Shown piece by piece: positions 9,861 through 21,000 of a stretch of 64,000 bases of DNA. The first letter of the stretch is position 1. Each line of letters begins with the position of its first letter. The position numbers and the translations under genes are program-made. This DNA is from Megaleporinus macrocephalus (lineage: Eukaryota; Chordata; Actinopteri; Characiformes; Anostomidae). The DNA is taken from the NCBI GenBank assembly GCA_021613375.1, contig CM038727.1, positions 1,933,481 through 1,997,480 on the forward strand, given 5' to 3'. The notes under the pieces were generated by a model. It had not been told where the DNA came from. It saw only the letters and a list, made by a program, of their open reading frames with translations, and ran no database searches.

Positions 9861-10500
9861 AGTGGCCTGTGGTGTCCCCCAGGGTTCAGTTCTTCGGCTG
9901 CTTTTATTTAATTTCTAAGTGCTTCCACTTTTCAAATTCTACAAGACTGTGGAACATCTATCTGCAGCTACACAACTGACACTCAGATATACTTGGCCCT
10001 CTGTCCAAACAACTGTAGGTCCTTGGACTCACATCACTAATGAGGGGCTATGTCACTAACTGGAGAGGACAGATCCTTCTGCAGGAGAGCAAAAATAGAG
10101 ACAGAGATTATTTTGTTCTCTGTCTCTATTTTGGATTCAAGAGCTCTAAAATCTAAGAACTAGCAAGTAAGTGTATTAAGGGACTCAACTAATGGACTCT
10201 GATGTCAGTTCATGTTAAGAACATCAACAAGGTTAAAGATTTCCTGACCAAACCAAACCTGGAGAAAGGTCATGCCTTAACTTAGCAAGGTCGTTTACTG
10301 TAATGCTCTCCTGACTGAACTTCCAACAAAGGCCAACAACAGCAGTAGATTTTAAAAAGCACCTCCTGAAATTTCACTAGGAGTAAACACCCACATTCCT
10401 AATTCAATTAAATTCAATTATATAAAATATTATCTATAATATAGCTGGATTTTATATATTATATATAATAAGTGCTATGTAAATAGACTTGCCTCCTGTA
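9861..10500 (+). pseudogene. Degraded L2-like LINE reverse transcriptase fragment with 3' tail
   Basis: Frame 9868 reads CGVPQGSVLRLLLFNF, matching the GVPQGSVLGPLLF core of non-LTR reverse transcriptases. About 55 bp on, TTDTQIYLAL (9972-) matches the residues just after the catalytic Y-A-D-D, of which only the final D survives in place. Frameshifts and stops break the rest. The end 'aagtgctatgtaaatagact' (10471-10490) matches the AAGCGCTATATAAATA-type tail of L2/CR1-group LINEs. No longer functional. The clade call is from remembered motifs. Confidence 0.75.
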
Positions 10501-11629
10501 CTTGAATTGTTTCAAATCCATGTAGTGGAAGTGGGTGGAAGCTGTCCAGACGCTTCTTTTGCTGGAAGTCAAAGGGCAACCGAAAGGTTAATCAAATGTC
10601 TTCTTAATGAAGCTGCTTAAGCTGTTGTTTATTGACTCAGCTGATGGAAAAATGACTGACTTGTGTCGGAAGGAAGCTGAATCGGCTGCTGTTGCTTTTC
10701 TTGTCACCTCTTAAGTGTAGCTGCTCCAAAGTAGTTGTTGTGCAATTAGACCAGCTTGAGTGGCAGCTGTGCCTTGGGCCACATGATGCCACTTACCTTT
10801 AACCAGGCCAGCTGAGGAGACTGGATCAGTCAAAGCCTCATAAAGGAAGCAGTAACAAAAGATAGTGGTGGTGGTGGTGGTGGGTGGGGTGTTATTAACG
10901 GAGGAATAAAAGCTAAACACAAGCCAGCCAAAGAGTGGAGAACCGCCAGGCCTGTAGCCACTCATTTCCATAACCACCTGCTGAGAGGCCTCTACTGTAA
11001 CTGTGTTTATTGCTCTCTGAACTCTTGAATCCGTATGCTCTGGTTCCAGCGCTGGAGATAAAAGAGAGAGATGTACACTGAGAGTCAGATGTACCGGGCC
11101 TTTTGAACTGGTTTCAAACACAAATGGGAGGCATTCTGGCCTAAATGCACAGTTTATGCAAGTTCTGGTCGTTTCCTGTACCGTCCCACCAACGACACGG
11201 CCACCAGTGGGTCTGTGAACAGGTCAGCTAAAATCAGAGTGAGTGCTAATGTTACACTGACCTGGGTTGACCTGGGTACGACTTAGTCCAGCCTGGGTTG
11301 TAGATACAGTGATGTATCTGCAGTGATGACCCTGCAACTTGGGTCCTGGGAAGACCTCCAATGGGAGATGACTGGAGGGGGCATCCAAATCAGATGCTCA
11401 GACAACCCTAACTTACTCCTTCAATGTGGAGGCGTAGCGGCTCTACTCTGAGCTCCTCCTGGATTCAATTTCAATTTCATTTATAAAATTTGAGAAGTCA
11501 GAACACACCAGCACAGTAAACCCAGTTCTCAGACGGTGAGACCTGAAACATACAACAAACAACATTTGAGCAAAACCAAAAAGGAATATTTAACCCAAAA
11601 TAAAAGTATAAATCACTTATAAAACAGTT
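10501..11629. other. Unclassified sequence with (GGT)n
   Basis: A (GGT) run lies at 10865-10885. A 136-codon minus-strand frame at 10711-11121 spans it, but its product (with a TTTTTT stretch from the GGT run) is not recognisable and has no splice context, so it is not called. The rest holds nothing I can name. Confidence 0.35.
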
Positions 11630-12000
11630 TCAGAGCACGAGGAATAAAAGAGAGTTCGTGCCTTTTAGTTTTGCTGACAGGTACAACATACCCCCGTTGC
11701 CGACGTAATGAGTAAGTGGAGGGTAAAGCTGTAGGCAGAAGTTATGGAGAGGAGATGAATTGTCCTCGAGAATGTCAGTGAGGATGTGCAGAGTCGCCTC
11801 ATCATGCCTTTCACTGAGCGATGGAAAAGATGATGATGGGACGCCAATGATCCTACAGCAACGTTTTTGGACCCTTTCCAGCTGCTCTGAGAGGTTTTTG
11901 TCAGCTCCCCAAACTGGGCTAGCATACTTAAGGATCAGGCGAATAAAAGTCAAGTATATTTGTTTTAGGACCTCGCATGGGAGACCAGCTCAATTGGCAA
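11630..12000 (-). pseudogene. LINE reverse transcriptase C-terminal fragment (jockey/CR1-like)
   Basis: The minus strand reads EVLKQIYLTFIRLILKYASP, then VWG and, after a short gap, LERVQKRCCRIIGVPS. This is the typical FIRPILEYASPVW...LERVQKRxxRII region at the C-terminus of many non-LTR polymerases, then a LPSLSERHDEATL segment like the usual LPSLxxRRxxATL. The frame runs from about 11975 to a stop near 11630. It has no catalytic palm residues and is a 5'-truncated remnant. A second LINE fragment on the same strand lies at higher coordinates. Confidence 0.7.
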
Positions 12001-12110
12001 CCCCAAGATAGCGAATCCTAGGTCTTGTCTTTAATATCAAATAGTTAACATGGGCATCTCAGGATGAATCAGATGATATCTGAACTCCAAGCAGTTTGAA
12101 AGTGGAAACT

Positions 12111-12500
12111 CTACAGATGTTTTGCCCCGAGGATGATCGAGGATGGTGGAGAGGGAATGTTATCTTGATGCCTGGCGCTAATTACCATAATGGATGGTGA
12201 CCTTCTTACCCAATCAAGTAGACTGTGGCCCAGCACCCTGCGAAGAAAGCTCATATCCACAGCTTGCAGTTTCAATCCTCCAACCATTGCCCAAAGCTCA
12301 TTACCACAGGTGAGGACGGGGATGTAGACGGACCAATAAACTGAGAGCATTGCCTTATGGGTCAGCTCCCTCTTCACCACTGCAGTCGGGTACAATAACC
12401 TCCCCACTGCTGCTGATCTCAGGATCCCTCTTCCCATCACTCATGAACCAAACCCCACGGTACTGCTCCACCTGGGGCAGGTCCTTCCCTCTTACCTAGA
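12111..12500 (-). pseudogene. Second LINE reverse transcriptase fragment
   Basis: The minus strand reads QVEQYRGVWFMSDGKRDPEI, then a region with VVKRELTHKAMLSVYWSVYI, PVLTCGNELWAM and MSFLRRVLGHSLLDWVRRS. It resembles the fish LINE polymerase tail with VEEFKYLG..SDGRRDREI, VVKRELS.KAKLSIY.S.YVPTLTYGHELW and MSFLRRVAGLSLRDRVRSS. At least one frameshift or substitution separates the parts. It is a different polymerase type from the fragment at 11630-12000, so the two are separate insertions. Confidence 0.7.
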
Positions 12501-12953
12501 GGGGGCATGCCCACTGTAAAATATATTCCAACCCTCTAAAGAGCTCAGAGATTGAACTCTTGTTGGGCAAGTTTGTAGGTCATTTTGTGGTATGATTGAA
12601 ACGTGCACTGTGAAAACAGAACAGCTCCAGTTTAGCTTTGCTGTATGGTGAAGACCTTGAGGCTTACAATACATTCAGAACCGCAAACAGACCAAAGATC
12701 ACGCTACAGAATCCAGACTGCCCGGAACCTCAGGATAACACAACACTGAGAAGCTGCTTTCACGCGGAACTCAGAGAGAACGGAAATTCACTGCTGCTTT
12801 TTTAGGGGAAGTTGATGAGCTCAGCGAAAACCGGAATCTGCCACGGCAAGCGCACAGGGTCATTTATCTGGCTTTGGTCAGTCATATCAGTGCAGCCAAT
12901 AGGAGAGCAGCATGCATTTGACAAGAGTACCTGGGTAAGACACCTACCATCAC
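12501..12953. other. Unique sequence
   Basis: No gene or repeat recognised. Short open frames on both strands lack supporting features. Confidence 0.35.
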
Positions 12954-13060
12954 CTTCACCTACCTGTGTACAGGTAAACTGTAACACCACCTTCACCTAC
13001 CTGTGTACAGGTAAACTGTAACACTACCTTCACCTACCTGTGTACAGGTAAACTGTAATA
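12954..13060. repeat. 37-bp tandem repeat, 3 units
   Basis: 'cttcacctacctgtgtacag' + 'gtaaactgtaacaccac' occurs at 12954, 12991 and 13028 with two or three mismatches overall. Confidence 0.95.
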
Positions 13061-13134
13061 ATATCGTAAGTTTTTACATTAACTCCTTGCCCACTAGCTG
13101 TACAACCAAAGCCCACTAGGGGGCCCACAGGTTG

Positions 13135-13137
<3 letters not shown>

Positions 13138-13205
<68 letters not shown>
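13138..13205. repeat. (TA)n microsatellite
   Basis: About 33 TA units directly precede the palindromic-element copy starting near 13208. A Val/Tyr/Ile frame over it is an artefact. Confidence 0.97.
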
Positions 13206-13207
<2 letters not shown>

Positions 13208-13212
<5 letters not shown>

Positions 13213-13618
13213 CAGCTATACCATTAAACCCACCTCCTTATATCTACACTCACTGTCCACTGTATCAGCTCCACTGACCATACAGGACCTCCACTCACTG
13301 ACCACTGTATCAGCTCCACTGACCATACAGGACCTCCACTCACTGACCACTGTATCAGCTCCACTGACCATACAGGACCTACACTCACTGTCCACTGTAT
13401 CAGCTCCACTGACCATACAGGAGCTCCACTTACAGACTGTAGTTCATCTGATTCTCTGTATACTTTATGACTCTGTTCTTTAATGATCAGGACCCCCACA
13501 GGACCACCACAGAGCAGATACTATTAGGGAGGTGGGTCATTCTCAGCGCTGCAGTGACCCTGACGTGGTGGTGGTGTATTAGTGTGCGTTGTGCTGGTGT
13601 GAGTGGATCAAACACAGT
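13208..13618 (-). mobile_element. Palindromic DNA-transposon-like repeat, copy B, with internal tandem triplication
   Basis: Reverse complement of the family at 4101-4336. A ~50-bp segment ('cactgtatcagctccactga' + 'ccatacagga') present once in copies A and C is repeated in tandem four times here (13258-13425), giving short 'MVSGADTVVSEWRSC' repeat frames. Ends with 'tgtgagtggatcaaacacag'. Confidence 0.8.
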
Positions 13619-14230
13619 TTTTTAAACACACTTGAACGTAAATCAATCTAGGCAACCCTTACAGAAGCTATCAGGCCAACAGTTCCACGTCTGAACAAGT
13701 TCCTCTGTAATGAACCTTGTAAAGTCACAAAGCTATCACAGTCTGTTGAGCATGAAAGACCCAAACACACTCCCAGCAGCTGCTCCGTAGCTGCAGACCT
13801 CTTGATCTCCTGCTGGCTGGGAAGCTTTCACGTAGCTGCTGGTTTGATGAGCGTATAAACGTGACCTCTGAGCGCTGAACGTCTGCGCTGGTGTGTGTTG
13901 TCGAGACGAACTTCTTCCTCGGCTCTATCAGATCATCACGGACGGCTCTGCGCTGTCGTGTTCATCATCCTGCAGCAGAAGCTTTGTATCTTATCTCCGT
14001 CGACGTGACGTGACGTGACGTGACGGATCTAGAAATAGTTTTTACAGAAATTCTCTGACAGTTTCCAAAGTACGACTGTCTGCGTGAACCTCGGCTCGGT
14101 TCTCCTTTCACCAGATTTCTTTCTCAGTGAACGAGTAGCACCAACAAACTGCTGCAAAGGAATGTTTAGTTAATGTTATATGACCAGCAGTGTCCAAACT
14201 TGCATCTACATGCTGCCTTTTGGGACCCAA
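13619..14230. other. Unique GC-balanced segment with (GTGAC)4
   Basis: Non-repetitive except for a short 'cgtgacgtgacgtgacgtga' run at 14003-14022. No coding signal; possible regulatory DNA. Confidence 0.3.
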
Positions 14231-14506
14231 TCAGAAAAAAGAACAGCAGATCTGATTAGAACAGATGTAAATAATCAGACATACAATCCAAAGTAACATG
14301 AATATTTTATTGTGAGAGAAGTAGATCAGATCTTGATCCAGTTTGAAGAACAAAGTTAGGTTCCAGATTTCTCCTGGACGCCCCAGACATTGTATGAATG
14401 TGTTCAGTTCCTTCAGCAGCAAATCTTGATTTAGCTTAATGAAGTACTGAGCAGTCAAAGCTGGTATTAGATGAGAACTGATAATAATACTGGGTTGTTT
14501 CCACAA
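14231..14506 (-). repeat. Dispersed ~300-bp repeat, copy 2
   Basis: Reverse complement of copy 1 (3771-4100). It includes the open 91-codon frame seen in that family and ends at 'actgggttgtttcca', before the ctttccaag edge of the other copies. Confidence 0.8.
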
Positions 14507-14600
14507 GTAGAAGCTAGGAACCTTCTGGTTCCATTGACTTACATTGACAGTAAAGAGATACTTTGCAGATGATTGGTTTTATTTGGACAGATATTATAAT
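14507..14600. repeat. Fragment of a dispersed 'ACTTACATTGA' repeat
   Basis: 'ctggttccattgacttacat' resembles 62559-62582 and, inverted, 35158-35180 and 61183-61200, where 'ttcaatgtaagt' is followed by 'catttctattggtcc'. Confidence 0.4.
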
Positions 14601-17110
14601 TTATTTTGGAACCTGACTAGGGATGAATAAAGTGTAATGCATGTAATTGTAACTACTTAACAGAAACTACATATAAGCGTTTATAAAACCTCATGCCTGG
14701 CTCATATAACTCCTTATTAATACAGTTATAATGCATTATGAATATAGGATTCATTAGAAAGTGCTACCCAGTTTTCTTATGAACTGATGCTATAATGTGT
14801 TATGGAACATGACTTTATAAAGTCGTATGGTCTGTATAAAATATTTTGCATGTAATTATAAGTACATATAAGCAATTATACGTCCTTACGCCTGGCATTA
14901 TGGGGTATTATGTATGCCATATAACACCTTATTAATAGAATATGCTATGAATACAGGATTATTAGAGAATGTTGAACTGATCCTATAATTTGCTATAGAA
15001 GCTGACTTTATGAAGTCATATGGACTGTATAAATTATTATGCATGTAATTCTAACTACTTATAATAATTTATAAAAATTGATGCCTGGCATTATGTATGC
15101 CATATAACTCTCTATTAATACAGTTATAATGCATTATGAATACAGGATTCATAGGAACTGTTAGCCAGTTTTCTTATGAACAGATGCTATAATGTGACAT
15201 GCAAGCTGACTTTATGAAGTCATATGGTCTATATAAAGTATTATTCATGTAATTATAACTATTTATAATAATTTATGGCATTATGAGGTATTACGTATGC
15301 CGTATTACACCTCATTAATACAGTTATAATACGTTATGAATATAGGATTCTTAGCGAGTGTTAGATGCTATAATGTGTTATGGAAGCTGACTTTATGAAG
15401 TCATATGGTCTGTATAAATTATTATGCATGTAATTATAACTACTTATAAGCATTGAGATATTGTGTATGACGTATAACACCAAATTACTACAGTTATAAT
15501 GCATTACAATTACAGGATTCATAGGAACTGTTAGCCAGTTTTCCTATAAACAGATGATATAGTGTCTGTTGGAAGCTGACTTTGTGAAGTCATATGGTCT
15601 ATATAAATTATTATACCTGTAATTATATCTACTCAATAATTTATAGAACCTTATGCCTGGCATTATAAGGTGTTATGTATGCTCTATCACTCCTTATTAA
15701 TACAGTTATAATGTGTTATGTATACAATATTCTTAGAGAGTGTTAATGTGTTATGGAAGCTGACTTTATGAAGTCATATGGTCTGTATAAAGTATTATTC
15801 ATGTAATTATAACTAAGCATTTATACAACTTTATGCCCGGCATTGTGTATGCCATGTAACTCCTTATTAATACAGTTAGAATACATTATGAATAAGGATT
15901 CATAAGAAAGTGCTACCCAGTTTTCTTATGAACAGATGCTATAATGTGTTATGGAAACTGACTTTATGTCATATGGGCTATATAAATTATTATGACTGTT
16001 GTTATATCTACTCAATAATTTAAAGTACCTTATGCCTGGCATTATGAGATATTGTGTATGCCCTATCACTCCTTTTTAATAGTTATAACTTGTTATGTAT
16101 ACAGGATTCTTAGAGAGTGTTAAACAGATGCTACAATGTGTTATGGAAGCTGACTTTATAAAGTCTTATGGTCTGTAGAAAGTATTATTCATGTAATTAT
16201 AACTATGTATGAGCATTTATACATCCTTACGGCTGACATTGTGTATGCCATATAATTTCTTAATAATACAGTTAGGATGCATTATAAATACAGGATTCAT
16301 TAGAAAGTGCTACCCAGTTTTCTTATTAATTGATGCTATAATGTGTTATGGAAGCTGACGTTATGAAATCATATGGTGTATATAAATTATTATGCATGTA
16401 ATTATAACTACTTATAATGATTTATGGCATCATGAGGTATTATGAATGCCGTATCACACCTTATTAATACAGTTATAATACGTTATGAATACAGGATTCT
16501 TAGAGAGTGTTGAACTGATGCTAAAATGTGTTATGGAAGCTGACTTTATGAAGTCATATGGTCTGTATTAAATATTTTGCATGTAATTATACCTACATAT
16601 AAGCATTTATACATCCTTATGGCTGGCATTATGAGGTACTGTGTGTGACATATAACTCTTTATTAATATATTTATAATGCATTATGAATACAGGATTCTT
16701 AGAAAGTGCTACCCTGTTTTCTTATGAACAGATGCTATAATGTGTTATGGAAGCTGACTTTATGAAGTCATGTGGTCTGTATAAAATATTATGTATGTAA
16801 TTATAACTTCATATAAGCATTGAGGCATTGTGTATGACATATAACACCAAATTAATACAGTTATAATGCATTATGAATACAGGATTTTATAGGAACTGTT
16901 AGCTAGTTGTCTTATGAACTGATGCTATAATGTGTTATGGAAGCTGACTTTATAAAGTCATATGGTTTGTATAAAGTATTGTGTATGTAATTATATCTAC
17001 TCATAAGCAATTATAAAAGCTTACGCCTCTCATTATGAGATATTATGTATGTCATATAACACCTTATTAATGCATTCATAATGCATTATGAATACAGGAC
17101 TCATAAGAAG
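14601..17110. repeat. AT-rich ~193-bp satellite-like array, about 13 units
   Basis: The landmark 'gctgactttatgaagtcata' occurs at 14811, 15004, 15208, 15389, 15578, 15762, 15960, 16152, 16357, 16542, 16756 and 16936 (positions of GACTT), mean spacing 193 bp (range 180-214). Units also share 'tgcctggcattatgaggtat', 'aatacagttataatgcatta' and 'tgaatacaggattcttagag'. Each unit carries an imperfect GACTTTATAAAGTC palindrome, perfect in several. Units are clearly diverged, unlike the 20-bp array downstream, so this array is older or less homogenised. No open frames. Confidence 0.93.
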
Positions 17111-17199
17111 GTGATGTTGATAATTTGTTTAATTTATTTGATTTGTTTTTATGTATATTGCTGACCATTCTATTGTCCTGTAACCACTCTGACCAGGGC

Positions 17200-18260
17200 C
17201 TCCACGTTGACCCCAGATTTAAAACAAGTCTTTTCCAGTTTTGTGACTGACGTGTGAATATGTGCTCCGGGGCCGCCGGGCCAATTGAAAGGCACCACAT
17301 CCAATTCTGACACACTTTAACAATCTATCCGGCAAGCTAGAAACAAATTGGATCCGAAAAAAAGAAAAGAAAAAAAAAAACGGTGCGATTCAGCCGAACG
17401 TGAGCGAGCGCAGTGCACCGTAACCGACAGAGCTGCGTCCCACCCTCCCCCCCCCACCCTTTTCTTCGTTCCCCCTCTCGTAGAACACTCAGAGAGAGAA
17501 GCGAGGAGGAGGCAGCCAGCGGAAATAAAGGGCTGCTGGTTTAGCCATCTGTCACCACTGCAGCTTCTCCTTGGCAGGCTGCGTCGGGTCAGGGTCTCCG
17601 GGGCCCGAGGGGCCCAAGGGGCTCTCGTGTCGGGTCCTCCGGGCGAGCGGGAGCGGAGCAACAGGCGAGCGTTTCCCCCGTACGGAAGAAAACATTCGAA
17701 AATTTTTTTGAGTGATGCTTCGCGCTCGTGAGTGTAAATCCCAGCGCTCGCGTCTCAGTAGAATAGTGAAGAGGAGGAGGAGGAGGCGCACGCGAGACTT
17801 TCACCTCGCTTTCATTTAAAATTGCCCCAGGGGTGACCGGAACACCGGCTGCCGCCAATTGGACAGGCCGAGTTTTCATTACGGAGCTATGAAAGCATAG
17901 CGGCTCGGCGGCCGCGACAAGGTAGGGAGCTCGCCCGTACCGGCTCCTGCCAATCTCCATTATCCTCTAATGAATAGCTTTCTGGGCTGTTTTGGATAAC
18001 AGTGTGACTCCTCCACTTCTGCTCAGAGTTCTGCTCCACTAGGTTGTTGGGTCTCTGCCCCTTGGCAAGCTCGGCTTGTTCACTTGGCACACTTGAATTT
18101 TTCCAGTCGTCAGGCAAACAAACTCCGGCGAGTCACATAGACCGCCAGCGATGGTGGGAAGAAAGAGGAGTTGTTGGAGAACATATGCTACTTTCTTAGC
18201 AGTCTGGTTTGAAAGGTTCTCTTCTTTACACGCTGCTGTGTGAGATTTCATCAGCTCTGC
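17200..18260. other. CpG-dense unique island, candidate regulatory element
   Basis: GC-rich, CpG-rich sequence, strongest at 17370-17950, between an AT-rich satellite and the large minisatellite. It includes 'aaagaaaagaaaaaaaaaac' (17361-) and blocks such as 'ccgccaattggacaggccg' (17851-) and 'tcctctaatgaatagctttc' (17963-) with homeodomain/CCAAT-type cores. Frames of up to 127 codons exist on both strands (for example 17348-17731 +), as expected in GC-rich DNA, and give no recognisable protein. It could be a CpG-island promoter or enhancer; no initiation codon with clear coding sequence supports a gene. Confidence 0.35.
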
Positions 18261-18269
18261 TATTCAGAT

Positions 18270-18520
18270 CCAGCACTCACAACGAGGGCGGTACGATATT
18301 CACACGAACCGATATCTCGATATTTCCTGTGATTCTCTCAATATCGATGTGTTTGTAAAAGTCTTATATTTCACTAGCTTGCACTTCTTAAAGGATAGTC
18401 ATTTCCATTCATACATCAAGCTCGGCTTTATCCCGCTAGTCAGGGTCACGACGGGGGGCTGGAGCCAATCCCAGCGTCATCGGGCGAAGGGTCTTCTTTA
18501 GAGAATGACTCACTGAAGTA
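18270..18520. repeat. Fragments of two fish dispersed repeats
   Basis: 18285-18350 has 'gcggtacgatattcacacga' and 'atatctcgatatttcc', like the ATATCG-rich dispersed family of fish. 18414-18490 has 'tatcccgctagtcagggtca', 'ggctggagccaatcccagcg' and 'tcatcgggcgaagg', a sequence widely found beside fish tandem repeats. Both calls are from memory. Confidence 0.45.
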
Positions 18521-21000
18521 CTCATACTTTGTTCATACTCCTTACACTCTGTTCATACTCCTCATACTCTCTTCATACTCCTCATACTCTCTTCATACTC
18601 CTCATACTCTCTTCATACTCCTTACACTCTGTTCATACCCCTCACACTCTCTTCATACTAATCATACTCTGTTCATACTCTTCACACTCTGTTCATACTC
18701 CTCACACTCTGTTCATACTCCTCATACTCTGTTCATACTCCTCATACTCTCTTCATACTAATCATACTCTGTTCATACTCTTCACACTCTCTTCATACTA
18801 ATCATACTCTGTTCATACTCCTCACACTCTGTTCATACTCCTCATACTCTGTTCATACTCCTCACACTCTGTTCATACTCCTCACACTCTGTTCATACTC
18901 CTCACACTCTGTTCATACTAATCATACTCTCTTCATACTCCTTACACTCTGTTCATACTCCTCACACTCTGTTCATACTTTGTTCATACTCCTTACACTC
19001 TGTTCATACTCCTCATACTCTGTTCATACTCCTCACACTCTGTTCATACTCCTCACACTCTGTTCATACTCCTCATACTCTCTTCATACTCCTTACACTC
19101 TGTTCATACTCCTCATACTCTTCATACTCCTCATACTCTCTTCATACTCCTCATACTCTCTTCATACTCCTCATACTCTCTTCATACTCCTCATACTCTC
19201 TTCATACTCCTCATACTCTGTTCATACTCCTCATACTCTCTTCATACTCCTCATACTCTGTTCATACTCCTCATACTCTGTTCATACTCCTCATACTCTC
19301 TTCATACTCCTTACACTCTGTTCATACTCCTCATACTCTCTTCATACTCCTCATACTCTCTTCATACTCCTCATACTCTGTTCATACTCCTCATACTCTC
19401 TTCATACTCCTCATACTCTGTTCATACTCCTCATACTCTCTTCATACTAATCATACTCTGTTCATACTCTTCACACTCTGTTCATACTCCTCATACTCTG
19501 TTCATACTCCTCATACTCTCTTCATACTAATCATACTCTGTTCATACTCTTCACACTCTCTTCATACTAATCATACTCTGTTCATACTCCTCACACTCTG
19601 TTCATACTCCTCATACTCTGTTCATACTCCTCACACTCTGTTCATACTCCTCACACTCTGTTCATACTCCTCATACTCTCTTCATACTCCTTACACTCTG
19701 TTCATACTCCTCACACTCTGTTCATACTCTGTTCATACTCCTCACACTCTCTTCATACTCCTCATACTCTGTTCATACTCCTCATACTCTCTTCATACTC
19801 CTAACACTCTGTTCATACTCCTCATACTCTGTTCATACTCCTAACACTCTGTTCATACTCCTAACACTCTGTTCATACTCCTCATACTCTGTTCATACTC
19901 CTAACACTCTGTTCATACTCCTCACACTCTGTTCATACTCCTCATACTCTGTTCATACTCCTAACACTCTGTTCATACTCCTCACACTCTGTTCATACTC
20001 CTCACACTCTGTTCATACTCCTCATACTCTCTTCATACTCCTCACACTCTGTTCATACTCCTCACACTCTGTTCATACTCCTCATACTCTGTTCATACTC
20101 CTCACCCTCTGTTCATACTCCTCATACTCTGTTCATACTCCTCACACTCTGTTCATACTCCTCATACTCTCTTCATACTCCTCATACTCTCTTCATACTC
20201 CTCATACTCTGTTCATACTCCTCATACTCTCTTCATACTCCTCATACTCTGTTCATACTCCTCATACCCTGTTCATACTCCTAACACTCTGTTCATACTC
20301 CTCATACTCTGTTCATACTCCTCATACTCTCTTCATACTCCTCACACTCTGTTCATACTCCTCATACTCTGTTCATACTCCTAACACTCTGTTCATACTC
20401 CTCACACTCTGTTCATACTCCTCATACTCTGTTCATACTCCTCATACTCTGTTCATACTCCTAACACTCTGTTCATACTCCTCACACTCTGTTCATACTC
20501 CTCATACTCTGTTCATACTCCTAACACTCTGTTCATACTCCTCACACTCTGTTCATACTCCTCATACTCTGTTCATACTCCTCACACTCTGTTCATACTC
20601 CTCATACTCTGTTCATACTCCTCATACTCTCTTCATACTCCTCACACTCTGTTCATACTCCTCACACTCTGTTCATACTCCTCACACTCTGTTCATACTC
20701 CTCATACTCTGTTCATACTCCTCACACTCTGTTCATACTCCTCATACTCTGTTCATACTCCTCATACTCTCTTCATACTCCTCATACTCTGTTCATACTC
20801 CTCACACTCTCTTCATACTCCTCATACTCTGTTCATACTCCTAAAACTCTGTTCATACTCCTCATACTCTGTTCATACTCCTAACACTCTGTTCATACTC
20901 CTCATACTCTGTTCATACTCCTCACACTCTGTTCATACTCCTCATACTCTGTTCATACTCCTCATACTCTCTTCATACTCCTCATACTCTGTTCATACTC
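18521..21000. repeat. 20-bp minisatellite array, zone A
   Basis: Unit TTCATACTCCTCACACTCTG, strictly 20 bp for most of this zone, with variant columns (CAC/CAT/AAC, CTCTG/CTCTC). The variant 'ttcatactaatcatactctg' occurs only between about 18650 and 19590. The 'cctaacac' variant becomes common from about 19800. Frames of up to 156 aa are read in LFILLTLCSYSSHSVHTPHT repeats and are artefacts. Confidence 0.97.

Noticed and set aside
10711..11121. 136-codon minus-strand frame
   Set aside because: It crosses a GGT microsatellite, has no recognisable product, and lacks gene context.
17317..17960. Several overlapping 80-127-codon frames in GC-rich DNA as a possible coding exon
   Set aside because: Stop codons are rare in GC-rich sequence; no frame is favoured, no domain is recognisable, and splice sites are not evident.
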